The notes: generated from the letters alone by a model not told the origin. Positions 1 to 8,527 are shown, numbered from the stretch's first letter. The stretch: DNA of 37,151 nt from Myxococcota bacterium (GCA_025934105.1 JAICYS010000022.1:1-37151); one strand, 5' to 3'. Numbers and translations: made by a program.

Positions 1-1569
1 GCCGGCGACGTCGCCTACGCCGCCTCGCCGCCGCTCGGCGGGGTCGCGGTGGTCTCGCTGCGCGACGGGCGCCTCATCCAGGTGCTGCCGACCGGGGTGT
101 CGCCGCGGGCGTTGCTGCTGCTGGCGGCCGGGACGTGGCCCAATCGCCCGCAGCCGCTGTTGATGGTCGGCAACTTCATCGACCACGCGGTCACGCTGCA
201 CCCGGTCGCCCCCGACGGCCGGTTGCAGCCGGCGGTTCAGACCGTCCGGACGGCGGCGCCGGTGCTCGGCCTGGCGGCCGTCCCGGGGGCCCGGCCGGCG
301 CTCTGGCTGCTCACGCACGAAGACCGCGCCGTCTCGCGCGAGCACGGGCCCGTCGAAGGGCTGGACAGCGGCGTCATCCCGCTGGACGCGCAACCGGCCG
401 GTGAGCCGCTCCGCGATCCGGGCCCCGCCCGCCGGCCGTTCCGGAACACGGGCGACCGGGCCGAGCCGGTCATCGAGCTGGCGGCCGCCGCGGTCGGCAG
501 CGACGGCTCAGTGGCCATCACGGGCGCCGGAAGCGACAACCTGCTGCTGGTGCCGCCGGGCGGCGCGCCGGCCGAGGGCCGCACGGTCGCCGTCGGCGCG
601 AACCCGTCGGCGGTGGCCGCGCTTCCGGGCGGTCGGTTCGTGACGGCCGACCGGCTCAGCGACAGCTTGACGTTCGTCTCGGCGCGCGGCCAGGTCGAGG
701 CCACGCTGCCGGTCGGCCAACCCGACCGCGCCTCGGCCGCCGATCTGGGCGAGCTGCTCTTCTACAGCCGCGCGCTGGTGCCGCACAACACGGCGGCCGG
801 GCCGCTCTCGCTTTACACCTGCGCCGCCTGCCACGACGACGGCGACCGCGACGGGCGGCTGCACCCCGCCAAGAAGAACCGGTTCTTTTCAACCACGCTC
901 ACCTGCCGGGGCTTACGCGGGACGGCGCCTTTCCTGCGCCTCGGCAATCAAGCGACGCTGGGGGTGTTCGCCGACAACATCGTGTCGACGCACGCGCAGG
1001 GGGCCGAACGCGATCCGGAGCACTTCGCCGACTACCCGGTCACCGTCCGCGTGCGCAAGGGATCGGCCTGGCAGCCACGCACGTTGTCGCCGGCCGAGCT
1101 GCGGGCGGCGCTGGCCGCGTACATGGCCCGCATCCCGACCGAACCGTCGCCGTTCGTCCCACCGGGCCGGCGCACCCTGGAGCCGGCGGCCCGCCGCGGG
1201 TTGGCCATCTTTCGGGAGAGCTGCTCTCGCTGCCACCGGCTGGTCGGCGACAGCGCGCGGGGTGATCGCGTCCCGGAAGCCGCGCTCGAAGAGCGGCTGC
1301 TGGCCGGGCAGGTGGCGCTGACCGCGCCCGGCCGCTACGACGTGGGCACGCCGGTGCTGGGCGAGGGTGGCAACAACCCGCCGTCGCTGCGCGGCGTCTG
1401 GGACGGGGCCCCTTACTTCAGCGACGCCAGTGCGCACACCCTCGACGAGGTGCTGCGCCGGACCGATCCGGACGCCGACGCCGTGCACGCGGCCGCGAAC
1501 GCCGCCCGCCCGCCCGCCTTCTCGGCCGGCGACCAGGCGGCGCTGCTCGCGTTCTTGCGGTCGCTGTAA
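1..1569 (+). CDS. Di-haem cytochrome c, MauG/CCP-like, 5' truncated
   Basis: The reading frame is open from base 1 and the stop is at 1567-1569, so the gene begins outside the window. The first two thirds of the visible product is Gly/Pro/Val-rich with repeating strand-like segments, consistent with a beta-propeller. The C-terminal third has two haem c motifs, CAACH (820-834) and CSRCH (1222-1236), and the phrase NPPSLRGVWDGAPYFSDAS, typical of the di-haem cytochrome c peroxidase/MauG family. Such proteins are exported and use two c-type haems for peroxide reduction or oxidation of a partner protein. The substrate cannot be told from the sequence. I am confident of the cytochrome fold, less so of peroxidase activity. 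An internal GTG at 49 could be mistaken for the start, but codons 1-16 read as a continuation of the same protein. Confidence 0.85.
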   Translation, partial: AGDVAYAASPPLGGVAVVSLRDGRLIQVLPTGVSPRALLLLAAGTWPNRPQPLLMVGNFIDHAVTLHPVAPDGRLQPAVQTVRTAAPVLGLAAVPGARPALWLLTHEDRAVSREHGPVEGLDSGVIPLDAQPAGEPLRDPGPARRPFRNTGDRAEPVIELAAAAVGSDGSVAITGAGSDNLLLVPPGGAPAEGRTVAVGANPSAVAALPGGRFVTADRLSDSLTFVSARGQVEATLPVGQPDRASAADLGELLFYSRALVPHNTAAGPLSLYTCAACHDDGDRDGRLHPAKKNRFFSTTLTCRGLRGTAPFLRLGNQATLGVFADNIVSTHAQGAERDPEHFADYPVTVRVRKGSAWQPRTLSPAELRAALAAYMARIPTEPSPFVPPGRRTLEPAARRGLAIFRESCSRCHRLVGDSARGDRVPEAALEERLLAGQVALTAPGRYDVGTPVLGEGGNNPPSLRGVWDGAPYFSDASAHTLDEVLRRTDPDADAVHAAANAARPPAFSAGDQAALLAFLRSL

Positions 1570-1608
1570 CGCCGACCAGCCGCCGCGGAACGTTTGCTTT
1601 GGGTGCGC

Positions 1609-1794
1609 TTACCAGCCGCCGCCGGACTTGGCGGCGTCGTCCTTCTTGCCCTTGTCGCCCTTGTCGGCCTTCTTCTCTTTCTTGGCCTTCTTGCCGGAGC
1701 TGTCGGCGGTGGGCGCCTGGTCTTCGGCGCGGACCATGGACGGAACCGAAAGCAGGAACGAACCGGCGAGAATGGTGGCGAGGATGGTCTTCAT
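1609..1794 (-). CDS. Small exported lysine-rich protein
   Basis: A 61-residue product. Residues 1-23 form a clear signal peptide (MKT start, hydrophobic core ILATILAGSFLLSV, cleavage likely after VRA). The mature part is a highly charged Lys/Asp tail with KK, KADKGDK and KKDDAAK runs, ending in SGGGW. An AGGGAG Shine-Dalgarno lies a few bases before the ATG, which supports this start. No family was recognised. Very short exported Lys-rich proteins of this sort are common in myxobacterial genomes; a role in binding anionic polymers or the envelope would be a guess. It converges with the cytochrome gene, 39 bases away. Confidence 0.65.
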   Translation of the reverse strand: MKTILATILAGSFLLSVPSMVRAEDQAPTADSSGKKAKKEKKADKGDKGKKDDAAKSGGGW

Positions 1795-2189
1795 GACGTC
1801 TCCCTTGGTTGTGGCCTGTGCGGCGCGTGTGAATTGATGACGACGAAAGGACCCTTTTAGACCAATCCGGTCCCGCGCGCGACCAGCTCGCGCTGGCGGC
1901 CGGCCGGCTCGGAGTCACGTTGTCGCGCATCGGCGCTGCCGGCGCTGGACCGCTGGGACGGCGTTCTACCCGTTTGCCGACCGGTGGCCCCCCTGCGGCG
2001 CGCCGCGGGGCGCGTTGCTGTCGGCCGCCGCCGCCGCCCGCATGAGCGACTACGACATCTGGAAGGCATACGGGTACGGGGCCGCGGCCTGCCTGCGCCG
2101 CAAGTTCGGGTCGCCGTCGATTGGCCGGGCGGCGGCCCGCGCGGCGATCCGAGCGGGCGCTCCTCAGCGGCCGGCCGCCACCCGAGCCG
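1795..2189. other. Stretch without a secure gene; possible gene remnant on the plus strand
   Basis: No convincing complete gene lies here. A plus-strand frame open from about 1862 to 2163 has coding-like codon choice (third positions almost all G or C, a mixed residue composition including MSDYDIWKAYGYG at 2042 onward). It has no good ribosome-binding site and runs on into the antisense of the next gene, stopping at 2275. It could be a decayed gene or a short unannotated one. The leader and promoter of the lysine-rich gene must also lie in the left part of this stretch. Confidence 0.25.
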
Positions 2190-2864
2190 TCAGTTCGATT
2201 CCAGCGCGCAGCAGGTCATGCGCAGCGCCAGGCCTTCGGTCGCGCTGCCGAGCGTCCCGCACCGCAGGAACTTGAACCCGTTGAACACCGGGTGATCGGC
2301 CGGGCAGTTGCCGCCCACCCGATCGAGATAGAACGTCGGCTCGTTGTAGGTCCCGTTGCCGCAGGCGCTGTCGACGGTCTTGCAGTCCGCGATCTTCATC
2401 GGCGCCCGACCGACCCAGCTTCCGGCGGCGCTGATGACGGCCGTGCCGCCGATCGAGACGCTGCTCGGGTGGATGTCCCCGCTCACGTCGCCAGCCAGGC
2501 GCGCGTACGGAACACTGGCCAGCTGCTCGCGCGGGATCATCTCGGCGTCGCTGCCCACCTGGATGCCCAGGTAACGGTCGCCGCCCGCCAGCAGCGCGTC
2601 GCTGATCGGCGACATCAAGCCGAGCTGGACCGCGAAGTAGCCCTGGTCCACCGGGACGGTCAGCGTCTCGGTCCACAGCACGTTGCCGTCGGTGGCGGCG
2701 TCGTAGATCTTGTACGTGAAGACCTGGTTGGTCGTGACCGGCTGCCCGTCGGCGTCCAGCAGCCGCCCCTCGTGGGTGAGCGGCGCCGGGACCGCGGCCC
2801 GCGCCTCGGCGGCAAGCCCGGCCAGCAACAAAACGACGGCGACGGTGAAGGGGCGGCGGTTCAT
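2190..2864 (-). CDS. Exported protein of the 'GRLLDADGQPV' type
   Basis: A 224-residue product with a signal peptide (MNRRPFTVAVVLLLAGLAAEARA). After it comes a segment common in secreted bacterial proteins of unknown role: THEGRLLDADGQPV, then TYKIYDA, LWTETLTVPVDQGYFAVQLG and YLGIQV, a beta-sandwich-like pattern often found before tail-fibre or surface modules. The C-terminal part has six cysteines, probably forming disulfides. A GGAG motif seven bases before the ATG supports the start. It begins 4 bases after the preceding lipoprotein gene, so the two are probably co-transcribed. Function unknown; a surface or secreted protein is the reasonable reading. Confidence 0.75.
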   Translation of the reverse strand: MNRRPFTVAVVLLLAGLAAEARAAVPAPLTHEGRLLDADGQPVTTNQVFTYKIYDAATDGNVLWTETLTVPVDQGYFAVQLGLMSPISDALLAGGDRYLGIQVGSDAEMIPREQLASVPYARLAGDVSGDIHPSSVSIGGTAVISAAGSWVGRAPMKIADCKTVDSACGNGTYNEPTFYLDRVGGNCPADHPVFNGFKFLRCGTLGSATEGLALRMTCCALESN

Positions 2865-2868
2865 GGTG

Positions 2869-3195
2869 CTACTCCGACATGTTGGGGATCAGCCCGGATC
2901 GCGCGCGCGCGTGCGCCGAGGACGACGACCCCGCGGCGACGGTGGGCGGGCCCAGCGCCGAGATCATCTGGAAGTGGTCGGACTTGAGGATGTGGCCGGT
3001 GCTCACGAACCCGCGGTGGGTGTTGCCGACCGATCGGATCGCCGTTCGTCCACCACCCGTCCCGCCGGACGCGCCCGACGGTGGCCCCGCGCTCCCACCT
3101 CTGGTGGCCGAGCCGCAGCCGGCGGCCCCCGCCAGCGCCAGGATGACCGGCCAGGCCCCCAGCCAGCCCACTCTGCCCGATGTGTTCGTTCTCAT
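2869..3195 (-). CDS. Small putative lipoprotein
   Basis: A 108-residue product. The N-terminus has a hydrophobic stretch ending in LAGAAGC, a good lipobox, followed by a Gly/Ser spacer. The middle FVSTGHILKSDHFQMISALG resembles the repeat found in secreted proteins of the 'SxHYRLxGTLGQ' kind, often encoded next to proteins like its downstream neighbour. No strong Shine-Dalgarno is visible; the base just before the ATG is the edge of a long inverted repeat (3196-3239), so translation may be structure-controlled. It is upstream of, and 4 bases from, the 2190-2864 gene. No specific function is recognised. Confidence 0.6.
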   Translation of the reverse strand: MRTNTSGRVGWLGAWPVILALAGAAGCGSATRGGSAGPPSGASGGTGGGRTAIRSVGNTHRGFVSTGHILKSDHFQMISALGPPTVAAGSSSSAHARARSGLIPNMSE

Positions 3196-3239
3196 GGCGG
3201 CCGCGCTTCGTTCTCATGACGTCGAACGAAGCGGCCGCC
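3196..3239 (-). repeat. Long inverted repeat abutting a start codon
   Basis: The arms at 3196-3213 and 3224-3239 are complementary over 16 pairs with a 2-base bulge, around a 10-base loop (3214-3223). In RNA from the minus strand the hairpin ends exactly at the ATG of the lipoprotein gene and sits between the ftsA stop (3352) and that start. There is no T-run after it, so it does not look like a standard intrinsic terminator. It could be an attenuator, a ribosome-site lock, or a processing or mRNA-stability element. Confidence 0.6.
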
Positions 3240-3351
3240 CGATAATTCCTCTACGGCGGGGTCGCCGATCTTACAATGCCTGCGCGGATCAGCCTGGATC
3301 GAGGAGGTAGGCCTCGAAGACCGGGCCGGCCGGCGCGGCGCGATCGCGCGA

Positions 3352-4578
3352 CTAGAACGCGCTGCTCAGCGTGCGGCGCAGGCGCGAGAACAGCCCGCGG
3401 CGCTGCGGCGTGTCGGTCACGCGCGCGGCGCTGTGCCGGGAGACGCCGTACTGGACCAGGCCCACCGCCGTGGAGAACGTCGGGTTGTGGACGACCTCGG
3501 CCAGGCCGCCCACGCCTTTGGGGACGCCCCGGCGGACCGGGATGCCCAGGATCTCCTCGCCCAGCTCGGTCATCCCCGGCAGCTGCGTGGTTCCGCCGGT
3601 CAGCACGGCGCCGGACGCCAGCATGTCCTCGCAGCCGAGGCGCACGATCTCCGCCTTCACGAACGAGAGGATCTCCTCGATCCGCGGCTGCATGATGTCG
3701 CGGCACAGGCTGTGGCGCGACAGCACGCGGTCCGCGCGCCCGCCCACCGACGCCACCTCCAGCGCCTCGTCTTCGCCGACCATCGACGCCAGCGCGCAAC
3801 CGGAGCGAATCTTGATCTTCTCGGCCTCGTGCGGCGGCGTGCGCAGCCCGAACGCGATGTCGCTGGTCAGCTGGTGGCCGCCGATCGGGATGACGCTGGT
3901 GTGGGCCACCGCCCCCTCGGTGAAGATGGCGATGTCGGTCGTCCCGCCGCCGACGTCGACCAGCGCCACGCCCAGACCCTTCTCGTCATCCTCCAGCACC
4001 GCCTCGCCCGAGGCCAGCGGCTCGAGCACGATGTCCAGCACCTCCAGGTCGCAGCGCGTGCAGCACTTGATGATGTTCTGCGCGGCGGCCGCGGCGGCGG
4101 TGACGATGTGGACCCGCGCCTCCAGGCGCACGCCGCACATGCCCAGCGGCTCGCGCACGCCGTCCTGGCCGTCGATCTTGTACTCCTGCGGCAGCACGTG
4201 GACGATGTGGCGGTCCACCGGCAGCGCGATGGCGCGCGCCAGCTCCAGCACCTTGCCCACGTCGGTCGGTCGGACCTCCTTGTCCTTGATGGCGACCGTT
4301 CCCGTCGAGTTGACGCCCTTGATGTGCCCGCCGGCGATGCCCACGTAGACCTGCGAGATCTCGCAGCCCGACATGCTCTCGGCCTCGAGGATAGCCTGCT
4401 TGATGGACGCTACCGTCGAGTCGATGTTGACGATGACCCCCTTTTTGAGACCGCGCGAGGGGTGCGTGCCGACGCCGATGATGTCCAGTCCCTCGGCGCC
4501 GATCTCGCCGACCACGGCCGCGATTTTGGTGGTCCCGATGTCGAGGCCGACAATGATGTCCGACGATCTCCTGGGCAT
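3352..4578 (-). CDS. ftsA: Cell division protein FtsA
   Basis: A 408-residue actin-like ATPase that tethers FtsZ filaments to the membrane and recruits later divisome proteins. The nucleotide-binding motifs are all present: DIGTTK at 13-18 (phosphate 1), DVGGGTTD at 208-215 (phosphate 2) and LTGGTTQLPG at 326-335 (adenosine). The FtsA-specific 1C domain follows the first motif (HPSRGLKKG, about 39-47). The end, RGLFSRLRRTLSSAF, fits the amphipathic membrane-targeting helix. Length is normal. It is the last gene of a minus-strand murC-ftsQ-DUF3052-ftsA block. ftsZ, which normally follows, is absent; the next gene downstream encodes an unrelated lipoprotein. The ATG start gives a standard N-terminus. 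Confidence 0.97.
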   Translation of the reverse strand: MPRRSSDIIVGLDIGTTKIAAVVGEIGAEGLDIIGVGTHPSRGLKKGVIVNIDSTVASIKQAILEAESMSGCEISQVYVGIAGGHIKGVNSTGTVAIKDKEVRPTDVGKVLELARAIALPVDRHIVHVLPQEYKIDGQDGVREPLGMCGVRLEARVHIVTAAAAAAQNIIKCCTRCDLEVLDIVLEPLASGEAVLEDDEKGLGVALVDVGGGTTDIAIFTEGAVAHTSVIPIGGHQLTSDIAFGLRTPPHEAEKIKIRSGCALASMVGEDEALEVASVGGRADRVLSRHSLCRDIMQPRIEEILSFVKAEIVRLGCEDMLASGAVLTGGTTQLPGMTELGEEILGIPVRRGVPKGVGGLAEVVHNPTFSTAVGLVQYGVSRHSAARVTDTPQRRGLFSRLRRTLSSAF

Positions 4579-4620
4579 GCGCAGCCATCTTCACCGCGTT
4601 TGCCGAGAGGTCGAAATTTT

Positions 4621-5040
4621 TTACTCGTTCGGGCCCGGGCGGTCCTGAAGCCGCACCACGAAGCGCAGCCCCGACCACGTGTCGTCGATGGCGCACACCT
4701 TGTTGTCGACCAGTCCGGCGGCGAGGCCTCGGGCCCGGACCTGGCGCTCGGTGACGTCGGTCGGGACGCCCGAGGCTCTCTTCGGCCAGGCCACCCACAG
4801 CCCGCCGGCCGGGTCCAGCCGCGCCCGGGCGGTGGGAAGGGCGCGCGCCAGCTGGTCTTCGGTGCGGGCGAACAGCAGAATCACGTCGTAAGGTCCGCGC
4901 TTCATGGCGGCGGGGCGGACGCCCGGCGGCAGCTCGCCCAGCGTCGCGGCGACACCGGCGGGCGCGTTCACCACGGCCAGGCGGCACTCCGGCTTGATGC
5001 CTAGCTTCTTCGGCAAGGGCGTCCCGGAGCCGCCGGCCAT
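4621..5040 (-). CDS. DUF3052 family protein
   Basis: A 139-residue soluble protein matching the DUF3052 pattern: an N-terminal PLPKKLGIKPECRLAVVNAP, then YDVILLFA, LWVAWPKRASGVPTDVTE and GLVDNKVCAIDDTWSGLRF. Proteins of this family are small single-domain proteins of unknown biochemical role, found in many Gram-negatives and actinobacteria. It lies between ftsQ and ftsA: it begins 4 bases after the ftsQ stop codon and ends 42 bases before ftsA, so it is almost certainly co-transcribed with division genes. That position is unusual and suggests, but does not prove, a link with division or wall synthesis. Confidence 0.85.
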   Translation of the reverse strand: MAGGSGTPLPKKLGIKPECRLAVVNAPAGVAATLGELPPGVRPAAMKRGPYDVILLFARTEDQLARALPTARARLDPAGGLWVAWPKRASGVPTDVTERQVRARGLAAGLVDNKVCAIDDTWSGLRFVVRLQDRPGPNE

Positions 5041-5044
5041 TCGC

Positions 5045-6046
5045 TCAGTTTTCGGCCGTGCGGCGCGCAGTCAGGCGCAGGGCGACCCGGTCCGAGAGCG
5101 GGCCATCCAGATAGACGACGGACAGCGCGCTCGGCCCGCGCGGTCCCAGCGCGGCGAAGATGCGGTCGAGGCGGGCCAGCTTGGCCGGGAAATCGCCGCG
5201 CCCCAGTCGGATCTCGCCGCTGCCGTCGAACAGCACCAGCGTGAACCCGGTGCGCGGATCGACGTGCACCTCGGACAGGCGCGGCCGCTCGCGATGGCCG
5301 TCCGTGTAGGCGGAATAGAGCACCAGCGCCTGCCGGAACACCGCCTCGCTGGTCGTGCGAACCGCGGCGTACTGATCGCGGCTGACGCCCGTGATGACCG
5401 GCAGGCCGTCCGCCTCGGCGAAGGTGGCCCGCTTGAACGGGCGCCCGGCGTCGTCCAGCAGGTAGAGCGCGCCCAGCAGCGCGGCGGCCACCGCCCGGCG
5501 CTCGGTGATTTCGATGGACAGGGTCGAGGGCAGGTCGCGCCGGACGCGCGCGGCCAGGATCCAGGGGTGCGTGGTCAGGCGCGCCGCCACGGCGTCCGGA
5601 TCGACGGACAGCAGCTTGTCGCCCAGCTTGACGCCGGAGAGGGCCGTGACCTCCTCCGCGGAGACATGCTCGGTGGGACCGACGGCGATGTCGCGGACGG
5701 CGAAGCGAGGCGAGGCGATCACGCGCCCGACCAGCAGGCGGCCGCCCTGCGCGCTGGCCAGCACGAACGCGAGCACGGCCAGCACCTTGCCCAGCGTCGC
5801 CAGCCGCCGCCCGACGGCGCGCAGCGAATCCTGGAGGACCGACGCGATCGACGGCCGCATCACCGTCAGGCGGCGGTTGTTGCGCCGGCGGAAGAGCCGC
5901 CGTTTGGGCGGCGGATGCTGCACGGTGATGCGGTCGCGCGTGGCCGCGACCGCGCTCGGCCCGGCGGGCTCGGTGAGCGGCGCGGCCGGGAATGGCTTGG
6001 GCGGCTCCGACCGGGACCGCTTGGGCGGGACCACTCCGGCCCTCAC
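5045..6046 (-). CDS. ftsQ: Cell division protein FtsQ
   Basis: A 333-residue bitopic membrane protein of the divisome (FtsQBL complex). The GTG start overlaps the murC stop codon as GTGA (6043-6046), which sets this start; the longer open frame upstream is antisense-like sequence within murC. A basic, proline-rich cytoplasmic region (1-80, with KRRLFRRRNNRR) is followed by one membrane helix (about 82-105). The POTRA domain starts near 115 (FAVRDIAVGPTEHVSAEEV), and HPWILAARVRRDLPSTLSIEITER is the classic FtsQ/POTRA signature. The FtsQ beta domain follows. It sits between murC and the DUF3052 gene in the same operon. Confidence 0.93.
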   Translation of the reverse strand: MRAGVVPPKRSRSEPPKPFPAAPLTEPAGPSAVAATRDRITVQHPPPKRRLFRRRNNRRLTVMRPSIASVLQDSLRAVGRRLATLGKVLAVLAFVLASAQGGRLLVGRVIASPRFAVRDIAVGPTEHVSAEEVTALSGVKLGDKLLSVDPDAVAARLTTHPWILAARVRRDLPSTLSIEITERRAVAAALLGALYLLDDAGRPFKRATFAEADGLPVITGVSRDQYAAVRTTSEAVFRQALVLYSAYTDGHRERPRLSEVHVDPRTGFTLVLFDGSGEIRLGRGDFPAKLARLDRIFAALGPRGPSALSVVYLDGPLSDRVALRLTARRTAEN

Positions 6047-7416
6047 GCGGCGCCCTCGCGCGAGCCCAGCAGCGCCAGCAACTCGCCCGACACGGTGGTG
6101 ATGTCGCCGGCGCCCAGGCACAGCACCAGGTCGCCCGGCTGCGCGGCGCGGGCCAGCTCGGCCGCCAGGCGCGCGCGCGGGACGTGCTGCGCGCGGGCGC
6201 CGCGCGGGAACGTCTTCATCAGGGCCGCCGCGTCGGCTCCCGGAATCGGCGCCTCGCCGGCCGCGTAAACGTCGGTCAGGAACAGCAGGTCCGCCCCGGC
6301 CAGCGCCGGCGCGAAATCGCCCAGGAGGTCCCGGGTCCGGGTGAACCGGTGCGGCTGGAACGCGACCAGCAAGCGCCGGCCGTGCAGGCGCGCGGCGGCG
6401 ATGGTGGCGGCCAGCTCGGTCGGATGGTGGCCGTAGTCGTCGACCACCAGCACCCCGCCGGCCTCGCCGCGCAGCGAGAACCGCCGGTCGACCCCTTCGA
6501 AGGCCGCCAGCGTGGCGCCGGCCTGTTCGAACGGCACGCCCAGGAAGTCCGCCACGCACAGGGCCGCCAGCGCGTTGGCGGCGTAGTGCACGCCGGGCAT
6601 CCCGATGTGGGCGTCGCCCAGCAGCCGATCGCGCACCCGCACCCGGAACCGCGTGCCCGTCGGTCCCGTCTCCAGGATCTCGCCCCGCCACTCGCCGGCC
6701 GTGAGGCCGTACGTGACGTGGCGCTTGGTCAGCCGCGGCGGCAGGCGAGCCGCGGTCGGATTGTCGGCGCCGATCACCACCAATCCATAAAAAGGCACCT
6801 TCTCGGCGAAGTCTAAAAACGCGCTCTCCAGCCGATCCATCGACCCGAAGTGGTCCAGGTGCTCGCGGTCGATGTTCGTGACGACCGCGACGATCGGGAA
6901 CAGGTGCCGGAACGAGCCGTCCGACTCGTCGGCTTCGGCCACCAGCACCTCGCCCTGGCCGAGGCGCGCGTTCGACCCGAACGCCCGTGCCTTGCCGCCA
7001 ATGACCGCGGTCGGGTCCAGCCCGGCATCGGCCAGGACCGTCGCGATCATCGTCGTGGTGGTGGTCTTGCCGTGGCTGCCGGCGACGGCCACTCCGTCCT
7101 TGACCCGCATCAGCTCGCCCAGCATCTCGGCGCGCGGGATCACCGGAATGTCGCGCGCCCGGGCGGCCGTCACCTCGGGGTTGTCCGGCTTCACCGCGCT
7201 GGAGATGACCACCACGTCGGCGTTGGCGACGTGGTCCGCCCGGTGGCCGATGGTCACCGTGGCGCCAAGGGTGACCAGCCGGCGGGTCACGTCCCCGTCG
7301 CGCAGGTCCGACCCCGAGACGCGATAGCCCAGGTTCAGCAACACCTCGGCGATCCCGGACATCCCGATTCCGCCGATCCCGACGAAGTGGATGGCGACGT
7401 TCTGCTTTCGGAACAC
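6043..7416 (-). CDS. murC: UDP-N-acetylmuramate--L-alanine ligase
   Basis: A 457-residue Mur ligase that adds L-alanine to UDP-MurNAc in the cytoplasm, the first amino-acid addition of the peptidoglycan stem. The N-terminal domain has FVGIGGIGMSGIAEVL (11-26), diagnostic of MurC. The ATP-binding loop is GSHGKTTT (113-120), and the central motif ADESDGSF and NIDREHLDHFGS are present, as are the C-terminal DDYGHHPTE and FQPHRFTRT. Length is normal. The GTG start is inferred from the canonical N-terminus. murC normally lies late in the dcw cluster before ftsQ, as here, but murG is not upstream; instead a lipoprotein gene on the same strand precedes it. Confidence 0.97.
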   Translation of the reverse strand: MFRKQNVAIHFVGIGGIGMSGIAEVLLNLGYRVSGSDLRDGDVTRRLVTLGATVTIGHRADHVANADVVVISSAVKPDNPEVTAARARDIPVIPRAEMLGELMRVKDGVAVAGSHGKTTTTTMIATVLADAGLDPTAVIGGKARAFGSNARLGQGEVLVAEADESDGSFRHLFPIVAVVTNIDREHLDHFGSMDRLESAFLDFAEKVPFYGLVVIGADNPTAARLPPRLTKRHVTYGLTAGEWRGEILETGPTGTRFRVRVRDRLLGDAHIGMPGVHYAANALAALCVADFLGVPFEQAGATLAAFEGVDRRFSLRGEAGGVLVVDDYGHHPTELAATIAAARLHGRRLLVAFQPHRFTRTRDLLGDFAPALAGADLLFLTDVYAAGEAPIPGADAAALMKTFPRGARAQHVPRARLAAELARAAQPGDLVLCLGAGDITTVSGELLALLGSREGAA

Positions 7417-7523
7417 CGCCGCCTTTTAACGCGAGAACGCGGCAAGATCAGCTGCCGCGCCCGGGCGGCCGCCTCGAACGCCGGCCGCGTCGGGGTCAGA
7501 GGACCGACGGGCCGCCGCCGCGA

Positions 7524-8450
7524 TCAGTTCTGCTTCAAAGTGACGTTGCCGACGCAGGCGGTCACGTTGTTGCCGCCGGTCGAGAACAGGAAGGCGATGC
7601 CCGCCGTGCTGTCGGACATGACCGACGTGAACGTGTGAGAGAACGTCGTGGGGCTCGATTGAAGGTTGTCGCACGTGATCTTCTCCGGGTCCGGCAGGTC
7701 GGTGTTGTAAGGCGCGACCGCCTGCCCGACGTGAACTTCCAGCGTGGTGGCGCTGCCGTTCGACGCCGACGCCTGGTACGAGAGCGTGTAGCTGGCGCCG
7801 GACATCAGGGTGGCGGCGGCCGACGAGTTGCCCCATCCGAGCAGCACGGTCATGTTGCTGAAAGTCGCGCAATACTGCCCGTTCATGACCCCCGAGCTGG
7901 TCGGGCTGCCTTGACCGATGTTCCAGCCGGTCATGCCTTGAGACAGGTCGCCGTTCGCGACCAGGTTCGTGCCCGACGGCGTACCGGTGGCTGGGAAACA
8001 GGTGCCCGAGGAGCCGCCCGTCTTGCCGTTCCCGCCCGCGCCGCCGCCGGTGGCGCCGGTCCCGCCGCTGCCGGTCGAGGCCCCGCTGCCGGTCGAGGCG
8101 CCGCTGCCGGTGGTGCCGCCCGAGCCGGTGACGCCGCCCGAGCCGACGGAACCGCCGGCGCCGGTCGAACCGCCCGAGGCCGTCGTTCCGCCCGACCCGG
8201 GTGACGAGGTCCCGACCTTCACGCATTCATTGAGATCGTCGGCGCAGGCCAGGCCGGGGTTGCAGGCATTGCCCGCCAGGCAAGAACAGAGCTCGGTCCC
8301 GGGCGTGCAGTTGTTGTTCGCCCCGCCGGTGCCGGTCGATCCGTTGTTGTCGTTGGATCCGGTGCCGGGGTGCCCGCACGAGACCACCGCCAGCGCGGCG
8401 GCCGCAGCCGAACACAAGAGAATCCTACGGAAATTCGAAGGGATACTCAT
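7524..8450 (-). CDS. Lipoprotein with Gly-rich stalk and CBM-like C-terminal domain
   Basis: A 308-residue product. The signal peptide ends in the lipobox AVVSC. A short cysteine-rich region (CTPGTELCSCLAGNACNPGLA) precedes a low-complexity spacer of GGST, GSGG and GAST units (about residues 80-145). The C-terminal 150 residues start NLVANGDLSQGMTGWN, the typical opening of a family 4/9 carbohydrate-binding module (jelly roll), with alternating hydrophobic strands and a closing VTACVGNVTLKQN. The likely role is a surface-anchored carbohydrate-binding protein held off the membrane by the spacer. No catalytic domain is present. It lies upstream of murC on the same strand, about 107 bases away, probably unrelated in function. 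Confidence 0.75.
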   Translation of the reverse strand: MSIPSNFRRILLCSAAAAALAVVSCGHPGTGSNDNNGSTGTGGANNNCTPGTELCSCLAGNACNPGLACADDLNECVKVGTSSPGSGGTTASGGSTGAGGSVGSGGVTGSGGTTGSGASTGSGASTGSGGTGATGGGAGGNGKTGGSSGTCFPATGTPSGTNLVANGDLSQGMTGWNIGQGSPTSSGVMNGQYCATFSNMTVLLGWGNSSAAATLMSGASYTLSYQASASNGSATTLEVHVGQAVAPYNTDLPDPEKITCDNLQSSPTTFSHTFTSVMSDSTAGIAFLFSTGGNNVTACVGNVTLKQN

Positions 8451-8527
8451 GGTAAGGGCCGCAGTCTCTCAAAGAGATCGGACGACCGCAACCTTCGGAA
8501 ATGGCCGTGGCCGGGGCCAAACGCGCG

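Noticed and set aside
3240-3351. ftsZ or its start downstream of ftsA
   Set aside because: No FtsZ motif (such as GGTGTG) in any frame; the next coding sequence is a lipoprotein.
3433-5004. Plus-strand open frame of 523 codons across ftsA
   Set aside because: Antisense to ftsA and the DUF3052 gene; composition is Arg/Asp/His/Leu-rich as expected for reverse-complemented GC-rich codons, with no ribosome site.
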